Shown piece after piece: positions 1 through 8,893 of a DNA stretch of 64,000 nt. The stretch is from Rhodococcus triatomae (lineage in GTDB: Bacteria > Actinomycetota > Actinomycetes > Mycobacteriales > Mycobacteriaceae): assembly GCF_014217785.1 (NCBI RefSeq), contig NZ_CP048814.1, forward strand, positions 3,596,001-3,660,000. Direction: 5' to 3'. A model generated the notes under the pieces. It was given only the letters and a program-made list of their open reading frames with translations, made no database searches and was not told the DNA's origin. The position numbers and the translations under genes were made by a program. Every line of letters begins with the position of its first letter. Within the stretch, counting starts at the first letter, position 1.

Positions 1-525
1 CTCACCCAGGTGGCGATGGTGGCACTGATGACCATGACCCCGGTGCACATGGCCCACCACGGACACGGTCTCGGTGCGGTGGGAATCGTCATCGCCATCC
101 ACGTCGCGGCGATGTATCTGCCGTCCCCGCTCACCGGATACCTGGTCGATCGGGTGGGGCGGATGCCGGTCTCGCTGGCGGCGGGCGTCACGCTACTGGG
201 TGCGGGCGTGCTCGCCGCGGTGGCCCCACCGGATTCGACGGTGCTGCTGGTGGTCTCGCTCGCGCTGTTGGGACTGGGATGGAACTTCGGGCTCGTCGCG
301 GGCTCGGCCATCGTCGTCGACGCCACGTCTCCGCAGACCCGGGCGCGAACCCAGGGCGCGGTCGACGTGTTCATCGCGCTCGGCGGCGCCACCGGGGGAG
401 CCCTGTCCGGGGTGGTGATGAGCGGCGCCGGGTTCGGGGTTCTCGCTCTGTCCGGTGGGGTGCTCTCGCTGTTGCTCGTTCCCGTGCTCGTCGTCGACCG
501 GATGCGACGGTCGGCTCGTGCGTGA
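1..525 (+). CDS. MFS transporter, C-terminal part (truncated by window edge)
   Basis: The reading frame is open from the first base, so this is the 3' part of a gene that begins outside the window. About 174 residues are visible. They contain roughly five hydrophobic segments separated by short basic loops, including the cytoplasmic loop GYLVDRVGRMP, which matches the conserved D-R-x-G-R-[KR] motif found between helices 2-3 and 8-9 of major facilitator transporters. The segment therefore corresponds to the second half of a 12-helix pump, ending in a short basic tail (DRMRRSARA). The substrate cannot be told from this part. It converges on the methyltransferase gene that follows. Confidence 0.7.
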   Translation, partial: LTQVAMVALMTMTPVHMAHHGHGLGAVGIVIAIHVAAMYLPSPLTGYLVDRVGRMPVSLAAGVTLLGAGVLAAVAPPDSTVLLVVSLALLGLGWNFGLVAGSAIVVDATSPQTRARTQGAVDVFIALGGATGGALSGVVMSGAGFGVLALSGGVLSLLLVPVLVVDRMRRSARA

Positions 526-546
526 CGGGCCGGTTCGCTGCGCCGG

Positions 547-1176
547 TTACGTGCGGGAGAGGACGGCCACCAGGAAGTCCGAGTCGTCACTGAACGGGCG
601 GAGATCCCAGGTGGAGAGCAGGAGATCCACGGTGAGGCCCCCGGCTTCGGCATCGGCGAGGAACTGGGGGAACTCGTAGCCGCGACCTGCCCCGAATCCG
701 ATGACGGCACGGCCGGCCGGAGCGAGATGGCGGGCGAATCTCGCCAGCACCGTCTCCCGGGTGGACGGTGCGAGGAAGGTCATCACGTTGCCCGCACAGA
801 CGATGACGTCGAAATCGGCGGGGATCGCGCGGGCCGGCAGGTCCAGTGTGGCGAGGTCGCCGACGAGCCAGGTCGGTCCGGGGTGGTCCTCCTCCGCCGC
901 GGCGATCAGTACCGGATCGCCGTCGACGCCGACCACGGCGTGACCGGCCTCGTGTAGGTGACCACCCAGGCGGCCGGGCCCGCATCCCGCGTCGAGGACG
1001 CGTCCGCCGCGTCCGAGCATCGCATCGACCAGTCGGGCCTCGCCGACGATGTCCTGGCCGGCTGCCGCCATCGTCCGGAAGCGCTCGACGTACCGCGTGG
1101 AGTGAGCCGGGTCGGTGGCCGTGATCTCGTCCCACCGGCTGGGCGTGTGGTTGCCGGGGGTGGGTGTACTCATCAT
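547..1176 (-). CDS. Class I SAM-dependent methyltransferase
   Basis: A 209-residue protein with the classical Rossmann methyltransferase fold. The SAM-binding motif I is VLDAGCGPGR at about residues 60-69, followed by an acidic end of strand 2 (VVGVDGDP) and motif II/III-like FDVIVCAGNV. The start at 1176 is chosen because AGGAGGA lies four bases upstream; an ATG at 1173 follows directly and is equally possible. A frame extension up to 1212 has no ribosome site. The family acts on many small molecules and proteins, so the substrate is unknown. The gene stands alone, convergent with the MFS gene and divergent from imuA'. Confidence 0.75.
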   Translation of the reverse strand: MMSTPTPGNHTPSRWDEITATDPAHSTRYVERFRTMAAAGQDIVGEARLVDAMLGRGGRVLDAGCGPGRLGGHLHEAGHAVVGVDGDPVLIAAAEEDHPGPTWLVGDLATLDLPARAIPADFDVIVCAGNVMTFLAPSTRETVLARFARHLAPAGRAVIGFGAGRGYEFPQFLADAEAGGLTVDLLLSTWDLRPFSDDSDFLVAVLSRT

Positions 1177-1280
1177 CGGTTCCTCCTCTTTGCGGCATGA
1201 CCGTTGCGGCATGACCGTGGGGCGCCGGGTGCTCGGTTTCCCGCGGTGTCGGCGGCCACTGCCACCGTAGGCGAGGTGAC

Positions 1281-1310
1281 TTGACGGCCTCGGGCGGCAG
1301 CGGGTTTACT
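1281..1310 (+). promoter_or_regulatory. Possible promoter of imuA'-imuB
   Basis: TTGACG at 1281-1286 could serve as a -35 element and TTTACT at 1305-1310 as a poor -10, 18 bases apart. The LexA box follows immediately, so a repressor bound there would block transcription. The spacing is reasonable but the -10 is weak. Confidence 0.3.
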
Positions 1311-1319
1311 GACCCTAGT

Positions 1320-1335
1320 TCGAAAATGTGTTCGA
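1320..1335 (+). promoter_or_regulatory. LexA (SOS) box upstream of imuA'
   Basis: TCGAAAATGTGTTCGA matches the mycobacterial LexA consensus TCGAAC-N4-GTTCGA with one mismatch (A for C in the left half). It lies about 75 bases before the imuA' start. The imuA'-imuB pair is known to be SOS-regulated in mycobacteria, so the site and its gene agree. A second GTTCGA half-site follows at about 1345 but is badly spaced. Confidence 0.8.
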
Positions 1336-1408
1336 ACAGAGCGTGTGTTCGAGCCGCGTCTTCCCCGTGGTGACCGACCGCTGTTGATACCGAGGTCAGG
1401 GGTATGCA

Positions 1409-2242
1409 ATGACGGATGTAGCCGCGTGGAAGCCGGGCACAGCCGAGCCGGAGATGTCGAGACGGGAACGCCTCGAGCAGCTTCGGCGGCAGATTGCCGC
1501 GGTCCCGGCGCGGGGCGAGGCGTCGGTGCGGCGCTGGTCGCCTTCCGGCCACGGTCACCCCGGAGGTCGGGATGCGGCCGAGCCGGCGGATCCACGTCGG
1601 GAAGACCGGGACGTACTGCCGGTTCCCGGAGCGCTGGCGGGACTGTTGCCGAGTCGTGGGCTGGCGCGAGGTTCCGTCGTGGCGCTGTCGGGAGCGACGT
1701 CGCTGTTGCTGGGTCTGGTGGCCTCGGTGACGGCGGCGGGTGGGCACGTGGCCGTGATCGGCCATCCTCGGCTGGGGCTGGCAGCGGCCGTCGAGATGGG
1801 TGCCCGGCTCGAGCGGCTGGCGTTGATCCCGGATCCGGGTGCCGATCCGGTCGAGATCGCGGCCGTGCTGCTCGACGGCATGGACCTGGTGGTTCTCGGT
1901 CTCGCCGGCGCGTCGGTGTCGCCGTCCCGGGCTCGTGCGGTGGTGGCACGGGCTCGGAGCAAGGGAGCGACGCTCCTGGTCACCGACGGTCATTGGGACG
2001 GCGCGGAGGTGCGGCTGGATGCTCGGGTCGGCGGTTACCGCGGCGTCGAGTCGGTGGGGGCGGACCGCAGTATCGGCCGGCTGTGTTCGTTCCGGTTGGC
2101 GGTCCAGGCACGTGGCCGCAGTTTTCAGCCGCGAAGTACCCAGTTCGACATCCGGTGGGTCCGTGACCGGGTGGAGTGGGTGCCGGATTCCGATTCCGGG
2201 CATGTGCCGGTCGCGCCGCCGATCCGGGTGGTGGGTCTGTGA
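1409..2242 (+). CDS. imuA': ImuA' mutasome accessory protein
   Basis: A 277-residue RecA-like protein without a convincing Walker A lysine, consistent with ImuA' (Rv3395c type). Known role: in mycobacteria ImuA' acts with ImuB and the DnaE2 polymerase in error-prone translesion synthesis after DNA damage. The N-terminal part holds a basic helix ([12 protein letters not shown]); a hydrophobic RecA-like core ([19 protein letters not shown]) follows at about residues 94-112. AGGGG precedes the ATG. The stop overlaps the imuB GTG start by four bases (GTGA), so translation is coupled. Identification rests on this arrangement, the LexA box and overall resemblance. Confidence 0.85.
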   Translation: MTDVAAWKPGTAEPEMSRRERLEQLRRQIAAVPARGEASVRRWSPSGHGHPGGRDAAEPADPRREDRDVLPVPGALAGLLPSRGLARGSVVALSGATSLLLGLVASVTAAGGHVAVIGHPRLGLAAAVEMGARLERLALIPDPGADPVEIAAVLLDGMDLVVLGLAGASVSPSRARAVVARARSKGATLLVTDGHWDGAEVRLDARVGGYRGVESVGADRSIGRLCSFRLAVQARGRSFQPRSTQFDIRWVRDRVEWVPDSDSGHVPVAPPIRVVGL

Positions 2243-3792
2243 GCCGGGTACTCGCCCTCTGGTGCCCGGACTGGCCGGCGGTGGCCGCGGCCGCCGAGAT
2301 CGATCTGCCCCCGACTCATCCGGTCGCCGTACTGGGGTCCGGTCGGGTCGTGGCCTGCTCGGCCCCGGCGCGGGCGGAAGGTGTGTGTCGGGGGCTGCGC
2401 CGGAGGGAAGCTCAGGCACGATGCCCCCGAGTGCACGTCGCTGCCGCCGATGCCGACCGAGATGCTCGACTGTTCGAACCGGTCGCCGCGGCCGTCGATG
2501 CCGTCGCCCCCGGTGTCGAGGTACTGCGCCCGGGCCTGGTGGTGTTGTCCGCTCGGGGAGTGAGCCGGTACTTCGGTTCCGAGGAGGCGGCGGCGGAGCG
2601 GCTGGTCGATGCCGTGTCTGCGGTGGGAATCGAGAGTCAGGTCGGTGTCGCCGATCAGCTGACCGCCGCGGTGGTCGCCGCCCGGTACGGCATGCTGGTG
2701 CCGCCGTCCGGAAGCGCGGACTTCCTGGCGCCGTTGCCGATGGCGGAGTTGGCGGCCGAGCCGAGCTTGTCCGCGCCGGATCGCAGTGATCTGGTCGATC
2801 TGCTGCGACGGTTGGGGATGCGGACGATCGGATCCTTCGCCGCTCTGTCCGCGGTGGACGTCGCTTCCCGCTTCGGAACGGATGCGGTGTCGATGCACCG
2901 CGCGGCGCGGGGCGAACCGGAACGCCCACCGTCGGGTCGGGCACTTCCACCGGACCTCGACGTCGAGCACGACTGCGACCCACCGCTCGAGCGTGTGGAT
3001 GCCGCAGCGTTCGTGGGACGTGCCCTGGCCGAGAAGTTGCACCGGGTGCTCTCGGATGCCGCGGTGGCGTGCACCCGTCTGGCGGTGATCGCCGGCACCG
3101 ATTCCGGCGAGACCCTCACGCGCACATGGCGATGTGCGGAACCGCTCACTCCGGAGGCGACCGCCGACCGGGTGCGCTGGCAACTGGACGGCTGGCTCGT
3201 CCGGCGGCACGGTTCCCGGACGGAATCGAGGGTGGTGCGGTTGCGGCTCGAGCCGGTCGAGGTGGTCGCGGCGGGTGCCCTGCAACTGGGCTTGTGGGGT
3301 GGCGTGGGCGAACAGGAGGAGCGGGCCCGGCGGGCGCTGGTGCGGGTGCAGGGTCTACTCGGCGGGGAGGCGGTACAGGTGGGGGTGCTCAGCGGTGGGC
3401 GCGGCCCGGCCGACCGGATCACGGTGCTGCCCTGGGGAGAGGAGCGTGTCCCGAGCTCCGATCCGGCGGAGCCGTGGCCGGGGCGCCTGCCCGCGCCGTC
3501 ACCGGCTGCCGTGCTCGCTCGGTCACCCGAGGTGTGGGTGGGCGACGGCGCGGGTGCGGCGGTGACGGTGACCGGGCGCGGCGGTCTCAGCGCGCCCCCT
3601 GCCCGGCTGCGGTGGGGCAGCCGGGAGTGGGAGGTGTGCGGTTGGGCCGGGCCGTGGCCGGTGGACGAGCGATGGTGGGATCCGGCGGCCGCGGACGAGG
3701 CGGTGCGCGCCCAGGTTCTGCTCGAGGATTCGCGGGCGTTGCTGGTGATCCACCGGCACGGTCGATGGTGGGTGGAGGGCATCTACGAGTGA
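2239..3792 (+). CDS. imuB: ImuB, inactive Y-family polymerase-like mutasome protein
   Basis: A 517-residue Y-family DNA polymerase homologue. The N-terminus reads [14 protein letters not shown], where active Y-family enzymes carry the catalytic Asp within DMDAFFASVE, and the second acidic pair is replaced by [11 protein letters not shown]. This loss of catalytic residues is the hallmark of ImuB, which serves as a hub that binds the beta clamp, ImuA' and DnaE2 rather than synthesising DNA itself (known for the family). The GTG start at 2239 overlaps the imuA' stop. Its partner dnaE2 is not adjacent but lies 32 kb downstream, at 35530. Confidence 0.9.
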   Translation: MSRVLALWCPDWPAVAAAAEIDLPPTHPVAVLGSGRVVACSAPARAEGVCRGLRRREAQARCPRVHVAAADADRDARLFEPVAAAVDAVAPGVEVLRPGLVVLSARGVSRYFGSEEAAAERLVDAVSAVGIESQVGVADQLTAAVVAARYGMLVPPSGSADFLAPLPMAELAAEPSLSAPDRSDLVDLLRRLGMRTIGSFAALSAVDVASRFGTDAVSMHRAARGEPERPPSGRALPPDLDVEHDCDPPLERVDAAAFVGRALAEKLHRVLSDAAVACTRLAVIAGTDSGETLTRTWRCAEPLTPEATADRVRWQLDGWLVRRHGSRTESRVVRLRLEPVEVVAAGALQLGLWGGVGEQEERARRALVRVQGLLGGEAVQVGVLSGGRGPADRITVLPWGEERVPSSDPAEPWPGRLPAPSPAAVLARSPEVWVGDGAGAAVTVTGRGGLSAPPARLRWGSREWEVCGWAGPWPVDERWWDPAAADEAVRAQVLLEDSRALLVIHRHGRWWVEGIYE

Positions 3793-3987
3793 GGTCGGAT
3801 CGAGGAGGGTCTCCCCGGCGTCGTGCCGGTAGTGGTACCCGAACCGGTCCGGGACCGACGCGGTCTCGTCGACACCCAGGTGAATCCACTTGCAACGCGG
3901 CGGCACTTCGTGATTGGCTGACGCCAGCGTCGCGTGCCGGTGGCGGACAGCGTCAGGCATGGAGGCGCCGAACCATAGGGGTCATCC

Positions 3988-4377
3988 GTGGCCATTCACT
4001 TCAATCACACCATCGTCGCTGCGCGGGACAAGCAGGAATCCGCGCACTTCTTCGCCGAACTCTTCGGACTCCCGGCTCCGCAGCCGTCCGGCTTCTTCCT
4101 GGCGGTGCAACTCGACGGCGGAGTCACGCTCGACTACGCCGAGCCTCCCGGAAGCCAGGACATTGCACCGCAGCACTACGCATTCCTGGTGGGGGAGGAC
4201 GACTTCGACCGGATCTACGGTCGCATCCTCGACCGGGGCCTCGAGCACTGGGCCGATCCGCGGCAGAGCCTGCCCGGCGAGATCAACCACAACGACGGCG
4301 GGCGAGGGGTGTACTTCCTCGACCCGTCCGGGCACTATCTCGAGATCATCACGCGGCCGTACGGGTCGGGCGGGTAG
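3988..4377 (+). CDS. VOC (glyoxalase/bleomycin-resistance) family protein
   Basis: A 129-residue single-domain vicinal oxygen chelate protein with paired beta-alpha-beta-beta-beta modules. Candidate metal ligands of the fold are visible at His7, His63 and Glu119 (in GHYLEIITRP). Such small VOC proteins include glyoxalases, dioxygenases and antibiotic-binding proteins, so the reaction cannot be named. The GTG start is weakly supported. The alpha/beta hydrolase gene starts 49 bases after its stop on the same strand. Confidence 0.7.
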   Translation: MAIHFNHTIVAARDKQESAHFFAELFGLPAPQPSGFFLAVQLDGGVTLDYAEPPGSQDIAPQHYAFLVGEDDFDRIYGRILDRGLEHWADPRQSLPGEINHNDGGRGVYFLDPSGHYLEIITRPYGSGG

Positions 4378-4426
4378 TCGGCGGCGCGCTGCACGGACCA
4401 CACCGCCGGGCATATGCTCGACTGTC

Positions 4427-5206
4427 GTGGATACGAGCACGACGACCCTGCCCCGCGCCGGACTCGACATCGCGTATCGCGATTTCGGGCCGGCTGCCTA
4501 CCGGGACTCCGGACCCGCCGCGCACGACGTGCCGGTGGTTCTGGTGCACGGTATGGGCGGTGACGGGCGCACGTGGGACCGTTTCGCCCGGGAACTGACA
4601 GGCGTCGGGCGCCGGGTGGTCACCATGGACCTGCGTGGGCACGGGCGCAGTGCCCGTGCGGCGTCGTATCGATTCGCAGAGTTCGGCTCCGACGTCGCCG
4701 AACTCTGCGACACCCTCGGCATCGCCCGCGCGGACCTGGTGGGCCATTCCCTCGGGGGTCATGCCGCGTCCCTGGTCGCGCAGACCCGGCCCGATCTGGT
4801 GCGCCGACTGGTGATCGAGGAGGCGCCGCTGCCGTTGCGGCCGGGCGACCCGGAGCAGACGTTCACCCGACGGCTGCCGTCGGCTGTCGAGTTGTGGCAC
4901 GCCACGACCAGCCTGATCCGGAGCCCGCGCGCCGTGGTCGCGTTCGACCGTTCGATGACCGGGCCTGCCCTCGCGCAGTTCCGTACGCCCGATCCGCAGT
5001 GGTGGGAGCGACTGCCCCGGATCGCGGCACCTACGCTGTTCCTGAGCGGCGGACCGACCGGCATGGTCGATGCCGCCCGTCTCGACGCCGCGGTCGCCGC
5101 GATCCCCGAATGCACCGTGGTGCCCTTCGCATGCGGGCACAGTATCCACCGCGACCGCCATCGTGATTTCGTCTCCGCTGTGCTGCCGTTCCTCAGCCGG
5201 CCGTAG
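4427..5206 (+). CDS. Alpha/beta-fold hydrolase
   Basis: A 259-residue alpha/beta hydrolase. The oxyanion-hole motif HGMGGDGRTW is at residues 41-50, the nucleophile elbow GHSLGG carries Ser108, and the catalytic histidine is probably His238 in CGHSIH. The GTG start at 4427 puts the protein at a normal length for the family; the open frame extends further upstream only because it runs through the VOC gene in another frame. The substrate is unknown; esterases, haloperoxidase-like enzymes and lactonases share this layout. The acidic member of the triad is not clear by eye. Confidence 0.75.
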   Translation: MDTSTTTLPRAGLDIAYRDFGPAAYRDSGPAAHDVPVVLVHGMGGDGRTWDRFARELTGVGRRVVTMDLRGHGRSARAASYRFAEFGSDVAELCDTLGIARADLVGHSLGGHAASLVAQTRPDLVRRLVIEEAPLPLRPGDPEQTFTRRLPSAVELWHATTSLIRSPRAVVAFDRSMTGPALAQFRTPDPQWWERLPRIAAPTLFLSGGPTGMVDAARLDAAVAAIPECTVVPFACGHSIHRDRHRDFVSAVLPFLSRP

Positions 5207-5368
5207 GGGCGGGGAGGGCGGCGAAACCCGAGGCCCAGGGTCGATGTATCGGTGAGTGTACGAATCCCCGAAATCGACGTGTGACTTGACTCACGATCGA
5301 GCGCGATTTGGACTAGCGTCAAGGAGGAGCCTCGACCAGAGGACGGCACGTCGGGAAGAAGGTTCGTC

Positions 5369-6334
5369 ATGACCACCGCGTCACCGAAAGCGCCCGCCAG
5401 GGAAGGGTTCAGCTCGTTGCGCTCGGGCGGGTTGAACTGGGATTCGTTTCCGCTCCGGTTGTTCACGAAGGGGAACGCGAAGTTCTGGAATCCCAGCGAC
5501 ATCGACTTCACCCAGGACGCCGCGGACTGGGCCGAACTGAACAGCGAGCAGCAGCGCAGTGCCACGTACCTGTGCGCGCAGTTCATCGCCGGCGAGGAAG
5601 CCGTCACCCAGGACATCCAGCCGTTCATGACGGCAATGGCGTCCGAGGGGCGATTCGGTGACGAGATGTATCTGGCGCAGTTCTGTTTCGAGGAGGCCAA
5701 ACACACCCAGGTGTTCCGGCTGTGGATGGACGCGGTCGGTCTCACCGCAGACCTGCATCCCTTCGTCGCCGACAACCCCTATTACCGCACGTTGTTCTAC
5801 GAGGAGTTGCCCGAGTCGCTACGGGTACTCGAGTCCGATCCGAGCCCGGTCAACCAGATTCGGGCGTCGGTCACCTACAACCACGTGATCGAGGGGTCGC
5901 TCGCTCTCACCGGCTACTACGCCTGGCAGAAGATGTGCGTGCAACGAGGCATCCTGCCGGGAATGCAGGAACTCGTGCGGCGTATCGCCGACGACGAGCG
6001 CCGGCACATGGCGTGGGGGACGTTCACGTGCCGCAGGCACGTGGCGGCGGACGACCGGAACTGGGAAGCCGTGGGAGAGCGGATGGGCGAACTCATGCCC
6101 TTGGCCTTGGGCATGATCGCGTGGGTCGACGACCAGTTCGAGGTGGACCCGTTCGGGTTCGACAACCAGGAGTTCGTCGCCTACGCGGCCGATCGGGCGC
6201 AGCGGCGGCTGTCCGCGATCGAATCCGCGCGAGGTCGCCCGCTCGAGGAGATCGATCTCGATTACTCGCCGGAGACGCTCGAGGACCGGTTCGGTGCGGA
6301 GGACGCCGAAGAACTGACCAGGGTGGTGGGCTGA
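5369..6334 (+). CDS. R2-like ligand-binding oxidase (R2lox, Rv0233 type)
   Basis: A 321-residue ferritin-like protein closely resembling M. tuberculosis Rv0233. All six metal ligands of R2lox are present: Glu76, Glu109, His112, Glu175, Glu210 and His213. Val79 and Tyr170 also match the pair that forms the Val-Tyr ether crosslink in R2lox, so this is not an ordinary ribonucleotide reductase beta subunit. The family holds a Mn/Fe cofactor and a bound long-chain fatty acid; its physiological reaction is not settled. No nrdA-like gene is nearby, which supports an RNR-independent role. AAGAAGG lies five bases before the ATG, although the preceding 160 bases show no clear promoter. Confidence 0.9.
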   Translation: MTTASPKAPAREGFSSLRSGGLNWDSFPLRLFTKGNAKFWNPSDIDFTQDAADWAELNSEQQRSATYLCAQFIAGEEAVTQDIQPFMTAMASEGRFGDEMYLAQFCFEEAKHTQVFRLWMDAVGLTADLHPFVADNPYYRTLFYEELPESLRVLESDPSPVNQIRASVTYNHVIEGSLALTGYYAWQKMCVQRGILPGMQELVRRIADDERRHMAWGTFTCRRHVAADDRNWEAVGERMGELMPLALGMIAWVDDQFEVDPFGFDNQEFVAYAADRAQRRLSAIESARGRPLEEIDLDYSPETLEDRFGAEDAEELTRVVG

Positions 6335-6398
6335 ACCGTCCGCCGATCTGTCCACGCCGATCTGTTCACCGCCCACGGGGATGCCGCATGATCGAGGG

Positions 6399-6908
6399 AT
6401 GGTGACTTCACTGGATCGCAAGCTCGTCGGTTGGTCCGCCGCGTTCGTCGTGTCGCAGGCCCTGATCGCCAAGGTGCTCGGCCCTTCGGCGCCTCGGGTG
6501 CTCGAGGTGCAGACGGCGTGGTCGGCGCGGCGCTACCGCGAGATCCTCGGGTCGATGGACGCGGCCGGTATCTCTCGCTATCGCCGGCACTATCACCTCG
6601 ACCTCGTCCACCCCGCGATCTACGGCACGGCGCTGCGCATCGGCGGGCGCAGGCTCGGTGAACTCACCGCGTTGTCCCCGGCGACTCGCACCGCACTCGC
6701 GGTGGCCCCGGTCGCCTCGGCCGCGGGGGACTACATCGAGAACGCAGTGGGCCTGTATCTGCTGGACCATCGGGACGCCATTTCCGATTCGACCGTCCGG
6801 GCCACCACCGTGGTGAGTACGGCGAAATGGGTACTGGCCCTGGGAACTCTCGGCTACCTCGCTCAGGGCTATCTGCGGGTGTGGACGCGTGCGCTCACGC
6901 GCCGTTGA
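6399..6908 (+). CDS. Small integral membrane protein, function unknown
   Basis: A 169-residue protein with about three to four hydrophobic stretches: near residues 10-27, around 95-115 and near the C-terminus (WVLALGTLGYLAQGYL). GAGGG precedes the ATG at 6399, which is preferred over an upstream in-frame start at 6381. I do not recognise a family. It follows the R2lox gene by 64 bases on the same strand and could be cotranscribed with it. Its last codons fall inside a 26-base tandem duplication. Confidence 0.55.
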   Translation: MVTSLDRKLVGWSAAFVVSQALIAKVLGPSAPRVLEVQTAWSARRYREILGSMDAAGISRYRRHYHLDLVHPAIYGTALRIGGRRLGELTALSPATRTALAVAPVASAAGDYIENAVGLYLLDHRDAISDSTVRATTVVSTAKWVLALGTLGYLAQGYLRVWTRALTRR

Positions 6909-6953
6909 TGTGGAGGCGTGATGCCGACCGTTGATGTGGAGGCGTGACGCCGA
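6902..6953 (+). repeat. 26-base tandem duplication
   Basis: Two adjacent copies, 6902-6927 and 6928-6953, beginning CCGTTGATGTGGAGG and differing at one base (T/C). The first copy contains the stop codon of the preceding gene and the second contains the GTG that begins the YdeI-like remnant. It looks like a recent slippage or duplication event. Confidence 0.85.
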
Positions 6954-7101
6954 CCGATGACCTGCCCACCGAGTACTTCGGTGACCAGGACGCGTTCCGG
7001 GACTGGTTGTCGGAGAATGCCGATTCGGCTCCCGGCGTGCTCGAGCCCGGCGGATCGAGAAGTTCGTTGCGCAACTCGCACGTGGGGAGCGGTTTCACTA
7101 G
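6944..7101 (+). pseudogene. Internally deleted YdeI/OmdA-like gene (scar)
   Basis: The first 30 or so codons (MTPTDDLPTEYFGDQDAFRD and following) match the N-terminus of YdeI/OmdA-type proteins. In another frame, 7045-7101 reads ARRIEKFVAQLARGERFH followed by a stop, which matches the C-terminus of the same family. The central part, normally about 140 residues including the catalytic-like core, is missing, and the two ends are out of frame. This is therefore a remnant left by an internal deletion, with no expected product. A short CCCGGCG repeat on both sides of the joint may mark the recombination point (inference). Confidence 0.7.
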
Positions 7102-7142
7102 AACGTGCTCGGAGCTGCGGTGGCCGACGTTACGGTCGGGAC

Positions 7143-7520
7143 ATGATCGATCACTTCGGTTTTCCCGTTTCCGACATCGCGCGCTCGGTCGAGTTCTATC
7201 TCGACGCATTCGCCCCGGTGGGGCTCGAGGAGTTGCAGCGGGTACAGACGCCGTCCGGTGCCCTCGTGGGTTTCGGAAGTGCCGGCCACCCGTTCTTCTG
7301 GCTTCACGAGGGGGCGCGGGGCGTGCAGCAGGAACTCCACTTCGCGTTTTCCGCGCCGAGCCGCGAGGCCGTCGACGGGGTCCACGAGCGGGCGGTCGCC
7401 TCCGGTATCGAGGTTCTGCACGCGCCCCGGGTGTGGCCCGAGTATCACCCCGGCTATTACGCGGTCTTCCTGCGGGATCCCAACGGCCACAACGTGGAAG
7501 CCGTACACCACACATTCTGA
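7143..7520 (+). CDS. VOC (glyoxalase) family protein
   Basis: A 125-residue vicinal oxygen chelate protein. It begins MIDHFGFPVSDIARSVEFY, a typical opening strand and helix, and ends DPNGHNVEAVHH. His4, His66 and Glu119 sit at the expected metal-ligand positions. Proteins of this form resemble lactoylglutathione-lyase-like enzymes of unknown substrate. It is separate in sequence from the VOC gene at 3988 and lies directly after the YdeI-like remnant. Confidence 0.75.
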   Translation: MIDHFGFPVSDIARSVEFYLDAFAPVGLEELQRVQTPSGALVGFGSAGHPFFWLHEGARGVQQELHFAFSAPSREAVDGVHERAVASGIEVLHAPRVWPEYHPGYYAVFLRDPNGHNVEAVHHTF

Positions 7521-7559
7521 TCGGACGGTGTCGCGGGTGTCGGTCCTGTCGGGCGGGTG

Positions 7560-8279
7560 TCAGTCCCGTCGGGCGAGGACGCGGACCTGCTGTTCGTCCT
7601 TGCGGTCCCGCACGCTCACGCCCAGCTCGGCAAGCTTCTCGTCGATTTCCTCGACGTCGCGCGCCTTCTTGTCGGCGAGTGCGCGGCGGCGAGCCCGCAG
7701 CAGCGTGTGAACGGCCTCGTCGATGCCCGGCGCCCCGTCCATCCATTTCGTGTACTCGGTCGCGAGAGGATCGTTCCGTTCGATCCACGGATATCCGCGT
7801 TCGCGGAAGACAGTCTCCATCCGCGGGCCGGACAGGTCGCCTGCTCCGAATCGTGCCAGGGGCCGCCGGTTCCGGTCGGTGAGGACGAGGTCGTCGTCCT
7901 CGCGGAACACGGCGCCGATGCGAGTGCGGGGCACGTACTGCTCACGCCCGTCCTGGGAGAGTTCCACGTGGTCGGCGGCCACGGTGAGAGTCAGGGACTC
8001 CTTGCGGGCGATGTCGAACAGGGCCAGACCGCCGACGAACCCGAGCACCGAGGCGACCGGGACCAGCCACACCGCCGGTACGGTCATCGCGATCTCGAGC
8101 GGACCGGGGAGGGACGGGAGAGTGTCCACCGCCCAGCGGCCGACCGGGCCGATCGCGAACCCGATCCCACATCCTGCGGCGACGCCCACGATTCCGAAGA
8201 TCCAGAGCCATCCGGCGGGGAACCTCAGGACGGTGGGTTCGGTGAGGTTCGGATCGTGCGACGTCGGTTCGTGCGTCAC
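7560..8279 (-). CDS. YqeB-like membrane protein
   Basis: A 239-residue protein with two hydrophobic helices near residues 18-40 and 68-92, followed by a soluble region with PH-like beta strands (ESLTLTVAADHVEL) and a charged helical C-terminus (ARRRALADKKARDVEEIDEK). It resembles the YqeB family of Bacillus and actinomycetes, of unknown function. The GTG start overlaps the stop of the TetR gene upstream (GTGA), so the two are translated as a unit and the TetR protein probably controls it. Confidence 0.6.
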   Translation of the reverse strand: MTHEPTSHDPNLTEPTVLRFPAGWLWIFGIVGVAAGCGIGFAIGPVGRWAVDTLPSLPGPLEIAMTVPAVWLVPVASVLGFVGGLALFDIARKESLTLTVAADHVELSQDGREQYVPRTRIGAVFREDDDLVLTDRNRRPLARFGAGDLSGPRMETVFRERGYPWIERNDPLATEYTKWMDGAPGIDEAVHTLLRARRRALADKKARDVEEIDEKLAELGVSVRDRKDEQQVRVLARRD

Positions 8280-8890
8280 GTCGGGTTCTCCGTTCGATTC
8301 GGTTGCAGCAGGCGGGACACGGTTCTGCGCAGGAGGGGGCGCGGGTCGTGCGGTTCGTCCGGGTCGGCGTTCAGGAAGGCGGCGTCGACGATGGAGAGGA
8401 TCCAGCGTGCGGTCTCCTCGGGAGCCAGTGCTCGGTCGATCTGCCCCAGTGCGATTCCGCGTGCGAGAAGCGTGGTCACCGCGTCCGTGCTGATCCGGGC
8501 GTCCTCCGCGACGACCTGTGCGAGTTCGGGATCCTGATCTATCCGGCGGAGCAACTCCACCATCAATCCCGGCGCGACGGGGTCGAGTGACTCGCCTGCC
8601 AGTGTCTCGACGAGATCGAGGACGGCGTCGAGGCAGTCGGTGCGATCGATGTGCCCGGAGACGAGGGCGGTGTGCTCGGGGATCGACTGCTCGAAGATCG
8701 AGCGGAACACCGCCGCCTTGTCGGGGAAGTAGTAGAAGACGCTGCCCGAACTGAGCCCGGTGGCGCGGGCGATCTGGGCCGCCGATGTGCGCTCGAAACC
8801 CTGTTCGGCGAACAAGGTCGCCGCGGCGTGCGTGATCGCGCTGCGACGTTGCGCGGTGCGCTGCGGATCGACGGTGCGTGCCATGCGCAC
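8276..8890 (-). CDS. TetR-family transcriptional regulator
   Basis: A 204-residue repressor. The N-terminal helix-turn-helix reads TSAAQIARATGLSSGSVFYY at about residues 39-58, typical of TetR proteins; the rest is a helical ligand-binding domain. GTG at 8890 and ATG at 8884 are both possible starts. There is no ribosome site, and the palindrome and likely -10 sit directly against the start, which suggests a leaderless transcript. It is translationally coupled to the YqeB-like gene. Confidence 0.85.
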   Translation of the reverse strand: MRMARTVDPQRTAQRRSAITHAAATLFAEQGFERTSAAQIARATGLSSGSVFYYFPDKAAVFRSIFEQSIPEHTALVSGHIDRTDCLDAVLDLVETLAGESLDPVAPGLMVELLRRIDQDPELAQVVAEDARISTDAVTTLLARGIALGQIDRALAPEETARWILSIVDAAFLNADPDEPHDPRPLLRRTVSRLLQPNRTENPT

Positions 8891-8893
8891 ATC

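Noticed and set aside
587-2983. A 798-codon minus-strand frame opposite imuA' and imuB
   Set aside because: It is Arg/Pro/His-rich, has no domain and lies antisense to well-supported genes.
4930-4960. TCGACCGTTCGA near 4945 as a LexA box
   Set aside because: It lacks the four-base spacer and lies inside the hydrolase gene.
5281-5320. TTGACT...TAGCGT before the R2lox gene as a promoter
   Set aside because: The spacer is 22 bases, too long for a normal promoter, and no regulator dyad supports it.
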